Shown here in pieces: positions 6,616-12,965 of a DNA stretch of 14,967 nucleotides. The position numbers were made by a program, and so were the translations under genes. Numbering within the stretch: the stretch's first letter is position 1; each line of letters begins with the position of its first letter. Origin of the DNA: Oscillospiraceae bacterium. GTDB lineage: Bacteria; Bacillota; Clostridia; Oscillospirales; Ruminococcaceae. The notes below the pieces were generated by a model. That model was not told the origin of the DNA. It saw nothing but the letters and a program-made list of their open reading frames with translations, and made no database searches. Location: the NCBI GenBank assembly GCA_029098085.1, contig JAQXNQ010000129.1:1-14967 (forward strand), in the 5' to 3' direction.

Positions 6616-6644
6616 TTGCCAAAGCAAGCGTTTGCGGGTAGAAT
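6616..6644 (+). promoter_or_regulatory. Promoter of the Gfo/Idh/MocA gene with operator-like spacer
   Basis: TTGCCA (6616-6621) and TAGAAT (6639-6644) are 17 nt apart. The spacer contains GCAAGCGTTTGC (6624-6635), a near-perfect palindrome with a central CG, the form bound by LacI-family repressors including CcpA-like proteins. Placement between the -35 and -10 boxes would allow direct repression. A competing overlapping inverted repeat CTTGC/GCAAG is at 6615-6628. Confidence 0.65.
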
Positions 6645-6659
6645 AGAAGAAGGAAAAGG

Positions 6660-6713
6660 TCGGAGAAGGGACTTCTCTGACGAGATCAAGGGAAAGGCAT
6701 GATGAGACGATGA
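6660..6713 (+). promoter_or_regulatory. Leader hairpin and four-codon upstream ORF
   Basis: The leader forms a 9-bp hairpin TCGGAGAAG/CTTCTCTGA (6660-6668 with 6672-6680, one G-T pair, GGA loop). It is followed by AAGGGAAAGG (6688-6697) and a tiny ORF ATGATGAGACGATGA (6699-6713; Met-Met-Arg-Arg-stop). The stop codon of the tiny ORF overlaps the ATG of the oxidoreductase gene (6710). The purine-rich element is 12 nt from the main start but only 1 nt from the tiny ORF start, so translation of the main gene may depend on re-initiation or a weak site. Confidence 0.35.
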
Positions 6714-7753
6714 AATCCAAATACGGTGTTGTGCTGATCGGCTGCGGCCATATCGGTGAAGCGCACCTCAGCGATATTTATTACCGCGAAGGGATCGAGA
6801 TCGTGGGCGTGGTGGATCTGGTGGAGGAAAATGCCAGAGCTTTCGCCAGAAAATATGGTGCGCGCTCTTATGGAATCGATTACCATCCATATCTGAAGCG
6901 GGACGACGTGGATATTGTGATCATCGCCACCTACGTCAATTCCCACCTTTCCATCCTGAAGGACTGTCTGGCCGCCGGCAAGCATGTGCTCTGCGAAAAG
7001 CCCATCGCCGGTTCGCTGGAGGAGGGCCGGGAGTTTTACCGCCTGGTCAAGGAGAATCCCCAGTGCAAGGTGCTGATCGCCCACATTCTCCGCTACAACG
7101 AGACCTACCGCAAAGTGGCGCAGATGATCCACGACGGCGCCATCGGCGAGGTGCGGCTGATCCGCATGGCCCAGAACCACCACATCATGAACCGGGAGCG
7201 GTATGCCACCCTGCTGCGGGACTGCCCGCCCATCGTGGACTGCGGCGTCCATTATGTGGACGTGATCCGCTGGTTCACCGGGATGGACATCGTCTCCCTC
7301 AGCGGCGTCGGCTGCCGGATCGGCGATGTGGCCCCCGAGGACACCTATAACTACGGCATGCTGACCATGCAGCTGGAAAACGGCGCCTCCGCCTACTACG
7401 AGGCCGCCTGGGCGGACACCACCGCCTCCTTCAACCTGAAGGAATTCGTCGGCGACAAGGGCCGCATCCGGCTGGTGCTGCAGGAATACCGGTATCAGGA
7501 TCACGAGGAGGGCGACCTGATCGAGTACTACAACGCCGAGGAAAACGTCTACCACACCATCAACCTCCGCGCCAAATACAAGAACATGTGGGGCCAGCTG
7601 CAGGGGCTCATCGATATGATCGAGAACGACACCGACGGCTTTCCCACCATGGATGATGTCTTCATCGCCTACCGCCTGGCGCTGCTGGGCGATCAGGCCA
7701 TCCGGGAGCGGCGCTTCATCGACCTGCGTTCGGATGACGAACTGCTGAAATAA
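6710..7753 (+). CDS. Gfo/Idh/MocA family NAD(P)-dependent oxidoreductase
   Basis: This 347-residue cytoplasmic dehydrogenase of the glucose-fructose/inositol dehydrogenase family typically oxidises or epimerises a sugar, inositol or related polyol. The N-terminal Rossmann fold shows VVLIGCGHIGEAH with the GxGxxG glycines at 11, 13 and 16. The family's CEKP motif is at 95-98 (Lys97 catalytic), and the substrate-domain signature GVHYVD (179-184, with His181 and Asp184) is also present. The C-terminal beta-sheet domain is complete. The start is set by the Rossmann fold. Substrate is not readable from sequence. It has its own promoter with operator-like sites, and a terminator separates it from the AraC-type regulator downstream, a plausible but unproven regulator. 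Confidence 0.92.
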   Translation: MKSKYGVVLIGCGHIGEAHLSDIYYREGIEIVGVVDLVEENARAFARKYGARSYGIDYHPYLKRDDVDIVIIATYVNSHLSILKDCLAAGKHVLCEKPIAGSLEEGREFYRLVKENPQCKVLIAHILRYNETYRKVAQMIHDGAIGEVRLIRMAQNHHIMNRERYATLLRDCPPIVDCGVHYVDVIRWFTGMDIVSLSGVGCRIGDVAPEDTYNYGMLTMQLENGASAYYEAAWADTTASFNLKEFVGDKGRIRLVLQEYRYQDHEEGDLIEYYNAEENVYHTINLRAKYKNMWGQLQGLIDMIENDTDGFPTMDDVFIAYRLALLGDQAIRERRFIDLRSDDELLK

Positions 7754-7766
7754 GCATGTACAAGCT

Positions 7767-7805
7767 ATCCGCCTCCGGCGCGGCTCCGGGGGCGGATTTA
7801 TTTTC
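7767..7805 (+). terminator. Intrinsic terminator after the oxidoreductase gene
   Basis: ATCCGCC (7767-7773) pairs with GGCGGAT (7791-7797), with further CCGG pairing inside (7775-7778 with 7786-7789). It is followed by TTTATTTT (7797-7804). It isolates the oxidoreductase from the AraC-type gene. Confidence 0.8.
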
Positions 7806-7841
7806 ACCGGCTGTTTTCCGCAAAGCCAAAGGAGGGTTCCC

Positions 7842-9452
7842 ATGAAACTGTTACTGGCTGCAGCAGATCCGGCGCTGGAGGATATCCTTGTCCGCACCCA
7901 TTTCGGTCACACCGGCATCCAGTGGCTGCCGGTGGTGTCCACCCTGCAGCAGGCTCAGGGCGTGCTGGCGACCGGACCGGCCGAAGCAGCCGCCGTGGAC
8001 GCGTCCCTGCCCTGCGCGGCGGAGCTGCTGGACTGGCTCTGCCGGGAACATGGAACCGACATGGTCATCGCCTGTCTGGACGGCCCCCCCGACGGATTCA
8101 CACTGCCCGGGGGCTGCCTGAATCTCTCCCTGGACCGGCCCAGGCCGGAGGAAGCCTTCCGGGAGATTGCCGATGAGGCCTGCCGGCGAGGCATTCCCGA
8201 GGTTCCGCCGCCGGATCCCTGGGCTGTCCCCCGGGGCAGCTTCTGGGACCGGTTCCTGCTGCCTCTGGGTCTGCGGGAGCCGGAGCTGATCCGCCTGGAA
8301 GCGGACCGCCGCGGCATCCTCAGAGATCCGGACGAGCGATTCACGATTCTGCGGATCCGGGTCTGGCGTCCCACCCGCACCCATACCGCCGAACGCGTCC
8401 TGCTGGAGCACCGCTTCCAGTATGCCCTGGGCGCCTACATCGCCCGCTGGCCGCTGATACTGGAGGAAATCGCCGCCGAGGACCGGGGCGTGTACCGGGT
8501 GGTGCTGCGGCAGGCCGCCCGGGTGGAGGATGCGCTGGTGGAGGAGGGCTGCCGCCGGTTCGCCGCCTTCTGTGAGGAAAACATCCACTGCCGGATCGGC
8601 TGCTGCTTTTTCGCCAACAGTCCCCTGCCCTTCATCGTCTCGGCCATGGATCAGATCGTCCGGGTCTCCCTGGATGTGGAGGAGGACGAAAGCTGGGTCT
8701 GGTCCACCAAGGCCTACCATCTGCGGGACAGCGGCTACTGCAGCGGCGAGTTCCAGCGGCGGCTGGGCGGTCTGCTGACCAGCCGGGGGATTGACGCCTT
8801 CCTCGGCGAGCTGGACAGCGTGATCGGCAGCTACGAGCGTCGGAAAAAGGCCGGCACCCATCTGCTTACGGTCATGCGGGCGGATCTGGAGGAGATCATC
8901 GGCAAGGCCCTCTGCCATCTGGGACGGGATCCCCGGGAGGTGCTGGAGAGCGTTCCGGCCCGTCAGCTGGCCCGGGCCTCCATCCACAGCGCCCGGGAGA
9001 TGATGGCCTACGCCCAGGGCGTGCTGCTGCCCCATGCGGAGCTGTTCCCCTCCCCGCAGCGCTACGCGGAGCCGGTGGAGGCCGCCATGGCCTATATGGA
9101 GCAGCATCTGGCCGACCCCTTCTCCCGCGCCGAACTGGGCCGGGTCAGCGGCCTCAATCCCAACTATCTGGCGGCCCTGTTCAAGAATCAGACCGGCCTC
9201 TCCCTGCGGGAATACCATAGCCAGATCCGGATCCACGAGGCCATGCGGCTGCTGCGCGAGACGGATCTCCCTCTGGTCGAGGTGGCTCACCTCACCGGCT
9301 ATGACAGCTCCCCACGCTTTTCCAACGCCTTTCGTCTGCTGACCAACACCACCCCCGGCGCCTACCGCCGCTCCTTCAGAGATAACGGCAAATCCCATGC
9401 CTTGGGGGAACGTCCCCCCAAGGCCAAAAAGGGAACCGACGAACCCTCCTGA
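7842..9452 (+). CDS. AraC-family (YesN-like) regulator with degenerate receiver domain
   Basis: The 536-residue cytoplasmic protein ends in an AraC/XylS DNA-binding domain (about 412-512) with both helix-turn-helix units: SRAELGRVSGLNPNYLAALF and VEVAHLTGYDSSPRFSNAF, closing with the typical TTPGAYRRSF. The N-terminus (1-120) follows the receiver fold of YesN response regulators, with Asp9 as acidic pocket and VDASLP placing Asp53 as possible phospho-acceptor. The conserved Lys/Pro end motif is replaced by LSLDRP and the second acidic residue is missing, so ordinary phosphorylation is doubtful. The middle (130-400) is the variable YesN-type linker. A 24-residue tail follows the AraC domain and contains a hairpin-encoding DNA element. 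AAAGGAGGG precedes the ATG by 5 nt. No histidine kinase gene is in the window. Confidence 0.88.
   Translation: MKLLLAAADPALEDILVRTHFGHTGIQWLPVVSTLQQAQGVLATGPAEAAAVDASLPCAAELLDWLCREHGTDMVIACLDGPPDGFTLPGGCLNLSLDRPRPEEAFREIADEACRRGIPEVPPPDPWAVPRGSFWDRFLLPLGLREPELIRLEADRRGILRDPDERFTILRIRVWRPTRTHTAERVLLEHRFQYALGAYIARWPLILEEIAAEDRGVYRVVLRQAARVEDALVEEGCRRFAAFCEENIHCRIGCCFFANSPLPFIVSAMDQIVRVSLDVEEDESWVWSTKAYHLRDSGYCSGEFQRRLGGLLTSRGIDAFLGELDSVIGSYERRKKAGTHLLTVMRADLEEIIGKALCHLGRDPREVLESVPARQLARASIHSAREMMAYAQGVLLPHAELFPSPQRYAEPVEAAMAYMEQHLADPFSRAELGRVSGLNPNYLAALFKNQTGLSLREYHSQIRIHEAMRLLRETDLPLVEVAHLTGYDSSPRFSNAFRLLTNTTPGAYRRSFRDNGKSHALGERPPKAKKGTDEPS
9400..9423. repeat. REP-like palindromic hairpin inside the AraC-type coding end
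   Basis: CCTTGGGGG (9400-9408) and CCCCCAAGG (9415-9423) form a perfect 9-bp GC-rich stem with a 6-nt spacer. No T-run follows on either strand, so it is not a classic terminator. It lies in codons about 520-528, past the end of the AraC domain. This suggests that a palindromic element was captured into the reading frame and added the odd C-terminal tail. Confidence 0.7.
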
Positions 9453-9532
9453 AACAAGGCCTGCACCGCCGGACGACGCCAAGCACAACGCTGACATGAA
9501 TACACAGCCCACGGGCAGAAAGCAGGATGACC

Positions 9533-10462
9533 ATGCGGCATATTTTCATTATCAACCCCATCTCCGGCAAGGGAGCCGCCCTGCAGCTGGAGGAAAGGCT
9601 GCGGCGGCAGCTGGAGCAAAAAACCGATCTTCGCTGGGAGATTTACCGCACCAAAGCTCCTGGAGACGCCGCTTCCTTTGTCCGGCAGCGGGCGACGGAG
9701 GGGCCTGCGCGGTTCTACGCCTGCGGCGGCGACGGCACCCTCCACGAGGCGGCGGACGGTATCCGGGACTTTCCCGAATCCGCACTGGGGGTTTTTCCCG
9801 CAGGAAGCGGCAATGATTTTGTCCCCACCTTTTCCGAACAGGAAGCCTTTCTGGATCTGGACCGCCAGCTGGAGGGCGAGCTGGTCGGCATCGACCTGAT
9901 CCGGGCGGGCGGGCATTTCGCCGTCAACATGCTCAACATCGGCTTTGACTGCGAGGTGGTCAACTGGGTGAACACCCACCGCTCCATCCCGCTGCTGAGC
10001 GGCAAGCTGCAATATCTGCTGGGGGTTCTGGTGACTCTCTTCCGGAAAATGGGACAGCCCCTGACCATCCGGTTGCCCGACGGCCGGGAGGAGAGCGGCC
10101 GGTTCCTGCTCTGTACCGCCGCCAACGGCCAGTTCTGCGGCGGCGGCTTCCGGGCTGCTCCTCTGGCCCGTCCCGACGACGGAAGGCTGGAGCTGACGGC
10201 GGTGCGAAAGGTGGGACGGCTCCGGTTTCTGTCCCTGCTGGGGCCCTACCGCACCGGCGCTTATCTGGAGCACCCGCTGGCGAAGCAGATTTTCTTCCGG
10301 AGCAGCTGCTCCTCCCTGACCTTCTCCGCCCCTGGCGGAAGCCATGTCTGTGTGGACGGCGAGGTCTACCCCTTCACCGAGCTGCAGGTGGAGGTGCTGC
10401 CCAAAGCCATCCGGATGATTCTGCCCAAAGGAGCCGCCCTTTCCGTCAGCGAAAAACCGTAA
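9533..10462 (+). CDS. Diacylglycerol kinase family lipid kinase
   Basis: The 309-residue protein belongs to the DagK/YegS/sphingosine-kinase-like family, which phosphorylates diacylglycerol or related lipids at the membrane with ATP. Seen motifs are the N-terminal IINPISGKGAA, the nucleotide-binding CGGDGTLHE (64-72) and VFPAGSGNDF (87-96). The C-terminal beta-sandwich has RFLLCTAANGQFCGGGF and ends in HVCVDGEVYPFTELQVEVL. ATG 9533 is chosen over ATG 9527, because a weak AGGA (9524-9527) lies 5 nt before the former and overlaps the latter. It begins 80 nt after the AraC-type gene without a visible terminator, so read-through transcription is possible. In Gram-positive bacteria this activity recycles lipoteichoic-acid by-products, a likely but not proven role. 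Confidence 0.92.
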   Translation: MRHIFIINPISGKGAALQLEERLRRQLEQKTDLRWEIYRTKAPGDAASFVRQRATEGPARFYACGGDGTLHEAADGIRDFPESALGVFPAGSGNDFVPTFSEQEAFLDLDRQLEGELVGIDLIRAGGHFAVNMLNIGFDCEVVNWVNTHRSIPLLSGKLQYLLGVLVTLFRKMGQPLTIRLPDGREESGRFLLCTAANGQFCGGGFRAAPLARPDDGRLELTAVRKVGRLRFLSLLGPYRTGAYLEHPLAKQIFFRSSCSSLTFSAPGGSHVCVDGEVYPFTELQVEVLPKAIRMILPKGAALSVSEKP

Positions 10463-10560
10463 CCCCCGGAAACCTTCGCACAGGCCCTGCACATATAACC
10501 AAAAGTCCTCTTTTATCAAGTTTCATTCGGTTTCATGCCGCAGAAAACGAATTTTTTCTA

Positions 10561-10589
10561 TTTGCCCTGCGATATTTCTCTGTTATTCT
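10561..10589 (+). promoter_or_regulatory. Promoter of the short LRR gene
   Basis: TTTGCC (10561-10566) and TATTCT (10584-10589) are 17 nt apart. The segment 10561-10599 matches the promoter of the large LRR gene (11072-11110) at 29 of 39 positions by direct comparison, with both boxes aligned. This supports shared ancestry of the two control regions. A 9-nt direct repeat of AGATTGAAA (10605-10613 and 10619-10627) occupies the site where a ribosome binding site would be expected. Confidence 0.6.
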
Positions 10590-10627
10590 GTTGTCATCAT
10601 CATAAGATTGAAACCAGAAGATTGAAA

Positions 10628-10972
10628 ATGAGCATCACAAGTGATTTCCTCATCGAAAATAATTGTTTGACCAAATACAGCGGCTGTGACAAGGACATTG
10701 TGATTCCGACGGGCGTGACTGCCATTGGAAGCCATGCGTTTAAAGGACGCGAAAGCCTGACCAGCGTCACCATCCCGGAAGGCGTAACCTCCATTGGAGC
10801 AGGCGCGTTTTTCGACTGCCGAAGCCTGAAAAGTATCACCATCCCGGAGAGCGTGACCTATATTGGGTGCGAAGCGTTTCTGGACTGCGTCAGTCTGACC
10901 AGCATCACTCTCCCGAAGAGCGTGTCCTACAGTCATGTGTTCCATTGCCGCAACGACCTGACCGGTGGTTGA
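10628..10972 (+). CDS. Short leucine-rich-repeat protein (BspA-like LRR_5)
   Basis: This 114-residue protein opens with FLIENNCLTKYSG, the same N-terminal cap as the large LRR protein downstream. It then carries three to four 23-residue repeats of the Treponema/BspA type (IVIPTGVTAIGSHAFKGRESLTS, in part). There is no signal peptide or anchor, so it is probably cytoplasmic or a relic. ATG 10628 is chosen because it aligns with the start of the downstream paralogue and keeps the promoter outside the gene. Only AGAAG is seen as a poor ribosome binding site. The reading frame ends at TGA 10970-10972, but the same frame continues open for nine codons to a second TGA at 11000-11002, suggesting a premature stop. 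Likely a truncated or degenerating copy, though it may still be expressed. Confidence 0.7.
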   Translation: MSITSDFLIENNCLTKYSGCDKDIVIPTGVTAIGSHAFKGRESLTSVTIPEGVTSIGAGAFFDCRSLKSITIPESVTYIGCEAFLDCVSLTSITLPKSVSYSHVFHCRNDLTGG

Positions 10973-11011
10973 TCTCCCGTAAACCCCGACACCTTTGACT
11001 GAATTCCTTTG

Positions 11012-11037
11012 CCGCTTTCCCCTGCAGCGGACTTTTT
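11012..11037 (+). terminator. Possible terminator after the short LRR gene
   Basis: CCGCT (11012-11016) and AGCGG (11026-11030) form a 5-bp stem around a 9-nt loop, followed by ACTTTTT (11031-11037). The stem is short, so the call is tentative, but it lies between the end of the short LRR gene and the next promoter. Confidence 0.45.
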
Positions 11038-11071
11038 CTGCCGTAAAATCCATATACCGCAAAAGAGTCTG

Positions 11072-11100
11072 TTTACTCTGCGAATTTATTCTGCTATACT
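11072..11100 (+). promoter_or_regulatory. Promoter of the large LRR gene
   Basis: TTTACT (11072-11077) and TATACT (11095-11100) are 17 nt apart. Transcription would start near 11106, giving a short leader of about 30 nt. It is homologous to the promoter of the short LRR gene, and the similarity extends to the CCGCA upstream of the -35 box. Confidence 0.7.
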
Positions 11101-11135
11101 GTTATTATCAGTATACTGGAACTGGAGAGCTAAAA

Positions 11136-12899
11136 ATGAAGGACGAACGTGATTCTGTCAGCAGGAACAAAGATGTTCAAAAGCAGCCGAAAGCAAGCTG
11201 TGATGCGGATTTTATCATCACAGAGCATCGTTTGACCAAATACACCGGCAGCGGAGGAGCGGTTGTGATCCCGGAGGGCGTGACCTCCATTGGAGAAAAT
11301 GCGTTTGAGGGCTGCACCAGCCTGAGCAGCATCACCATCCCGGGCAGCGTAACCTCCATCGAAAACCATCCGTTTGAAGGCTGCACCGGTTTGGAAAGCA
11401 TTACCATCCTGGACAGCGTGACTTCTATTGGAAGATATGCGTTTTCCGGATGCACCAGCCTGAAAAGCATCGCCATTCCGGACAGCATAACCTCCATTGG
11501 AAAACGTGCGTTTGCGGGCTGCACCAGCCTGACCAGCATCACCATCCCGGACAGCTTGACCTACATTGGATATGCTGCGTTTAAGAACTGCACCAGTCTG
11601 AAAAGCATCACCATCCCGAACGGCGTGACCTTCATTGGAGAAAATGCGTTTTCCGGCTGCAGCAGCCTGACCAGCATCACCGTCCCGGACAGCGTGACTT
11701 TCATTGGAGTCTGTGCGTTTTCCAGCTGCACCAGCCTGAGCAGCATCACCATTCCGGACAGCATAACCTCCATTGGAGGAAATGCGTTTTCCGGCTGCAC
11801 CGGATTGGAAAGCATCACCATTCCGAAGGGCGTGATTTCCATAGGAAGAGGTGCGTTTTCCAGATGCACCGGATTGGCGAGCATCACCATCCCGGACGGC
11901 GTGACCTTCATTGAAAGCCATACGTTTAAGGGCTGCACTGGATTGGAAAGCATCACCATTCCGGAGGGCGTGACCTCCATTGGAGACCATGCGTTTGAGG
12001 GCTGCACCAGCCTGAGCAGCATCACCATCCCGGAGGGCGTGACCGCCATTGGAAACTATGTGTTTTCCGGCTGCGGAGGTCTGACCGGCATCACCATCCC
12101 GGGCAGCGTGACTTCCATTAGATGCGGTACGTTTTTCGGATGCACCAGCCTGACCAGCATCACCATTCCGGACAGCGTGACTTCCATTAGAGGCGGTGCG
12201 TTTTTCGGATGCACCGGATTGAAGAGCATCACCATCCCGAAGGACGTAACCTCCATTAAACACTATACGTTTAAGGGCTGCACTGGATTGGAAAGCATCA
12301 CCATTCCAAAGGGCGTGACTTCCATTGGATATGCTGCGTTTGAGGGCTGCACCAGCCTGAGCAGCATCACCATCCCGGACAGTGTAACCGATATTGCAGA
12401 CAAGGCATTTCAGGGCTGCAGCGGACTGGCCGACGAGGACGGTTGGATCATCATCCGCGGTATCCTGTTCGGTTATTTGGGTTCCGATGAAAATATGGTC
12501 ATTCCGGACGGCGTGACCTCCATTGGAGCAGAGGTATTTTCCGACCGCGAAAACCTGAAAAGCATCACCATCCCGGAGGGCGTGACTGCCATTGGAGCAG
12601 GTGCGTTTTACAACTGCCGAAGCCTGAAAAGTATTACCATTCCAAACGGTGTGACCACCATTAACGATGTTACGTTTTCCGGATGCAGCAGTCTGAAAAG
12701 CATCACCCTCCCGGAGGGCGTGACCTTCATCGGAGAATACGCGTTTGAAGGCTGCGACAGCCTGAAAAGCATCACCATCCCGGAGAGCCTGACCTCTATT
12801 GCATATGGGGCGTTTGTATACTGCGACAGCCTGAGCGAGGAACTTCGAGACCGCATAGAAGCCATTGGTCCTCATGCCTTTGATGACTATGACGACTGA
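11136..12899 (+). CDS. Large leucine-rich-repeat protein (BspA-like LRR_5, 22 repeats)
   Basis: The 587-residue protein consists almost wholly of about 22 tandem 23-residue leucine-rich repeats of the Treponema/BspA type (ITIPDSVTSIGxxAFxGCTSLKS). The repeats follow a short basic-acidic N-terminus and the cap DFIITEHRLTKYTG. BspA-like proteins usually bind surfaces or host ligands, but here no signal peptide, LPXTG or membrane segment is seen, so location is unclear. Repeat 17 is followed by GLADEDGWIIIRGILFGYLG, a second cap-like module that restarts the array. The C-terminus (IEAIGPHAFDDYDD) is an incomplete acidic repeat. ATG 11136 is chosen because GGAG (11124-11127) is 8 nt upstream. An upstream in-frame start would place the promoter inside the gene. 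Base composition is visibly less GC-rich than the flanking genes. Confidence 0.88.
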   Translation: MKDERDSVSRNKDVQKQPKASCDADFIITEHRLTKYTGSGGAVVIPEGVTSIGENAFEGCTSLSSITIPGSVTSIENHPFEGCTGLESITILDSVTSIGRYAFSGCTSLKSIAIPDSITSIGKRAFAGCTSLTSITIPDSLTYIGYAAFKNCTSLKSITIPNGVTFIGENAFSGCSSLTSITVPDSVTFIGVCAFSSCTSLSSITIPDSITSIGGNAFSGCTGLESITIPKGVISIGRGAFSRCTGLASITIPDGVTFIESHTFKGCTGLESITIPEGVTSIGDHAFEGCTSLSSITIPEGVTAIGNYVFSGCGGLTGITIPGSVTSIRCGTFFGCTSLTSITIPDSVTSIRGGAFFGCTGLKSITIPKDVTSIKHYTFKGCTGLESITIPKGVTSIGYAAFEGCTSLSSITIPDSVTDIADKAFQGCSGLADEDGWIIIRGILFGYLGSDENMVIPDGVTSIGAEVFSDRENLKSITIPEGVTAIGAGAFYNCRSLKSITIPNGVTTINDVTFSGCSSLKSITLPEGVTFIGEYAFEGCDSLKSITIPESLTSIAYGAFVYCDSLSEELRDRIEAIGPHAFDDYDD

Positions 12900-12932
12900 A
12901 TTCCCTTTCTTCATGATGCACCGAAAGCCAAA

Positions 12933-12962
12933 CAGCGGCATGACCGGATGGCCATGCCGCTG
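12933..12962. terminator. Convergent-gene hairpin terminator
   Basis: CAGCGGCATG (12933-12942) and CATGCCGCTG (12953-12962) form a perfect 10-bp stem with a 10-nt loop between the convergent LRR and FAD-oxidoreductase genes. It lies 3 nt past the stop of the minus-strand gene. On the minus strand it is followed by TTTGGCTTTC, and on the plus strand by a weaker CTTTC. Probably stronger for the minus-strand gene and weakly bidirectional. Confidence 0.6.
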
Positions 12963-12965
12963 CTT

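Noticed and set aside
9400..9430. Intrinsic terminator between the AraC-type and lipid-kinase genes
   Set aside because: The stem is strong but lies inside the coding region and no T-run follows on either strand.
10995..11135. N-terminal extension of the large LRR protein with a hydrophobic stretch that could mimic a signal anchor
   Set aside because: The region contains a terminator-like hairpin and the promoter shared with the paralogue, and a good RBS precedes ATG 11136.
11250..12830. Regular 69-nt DNA repeats that might be read as a CRISPR-like or minisatellite array
   Set aside because: The repeats are in frame, diverge at third positions and encode 23-residue LRR units without unique spacers.
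11130..12941. 603-codon minus-strand open frame opposite the LRR gene
   Set aside because: Its periodic sequence only mirrors the 69-nt repeat of the LRR gene; no start signals.
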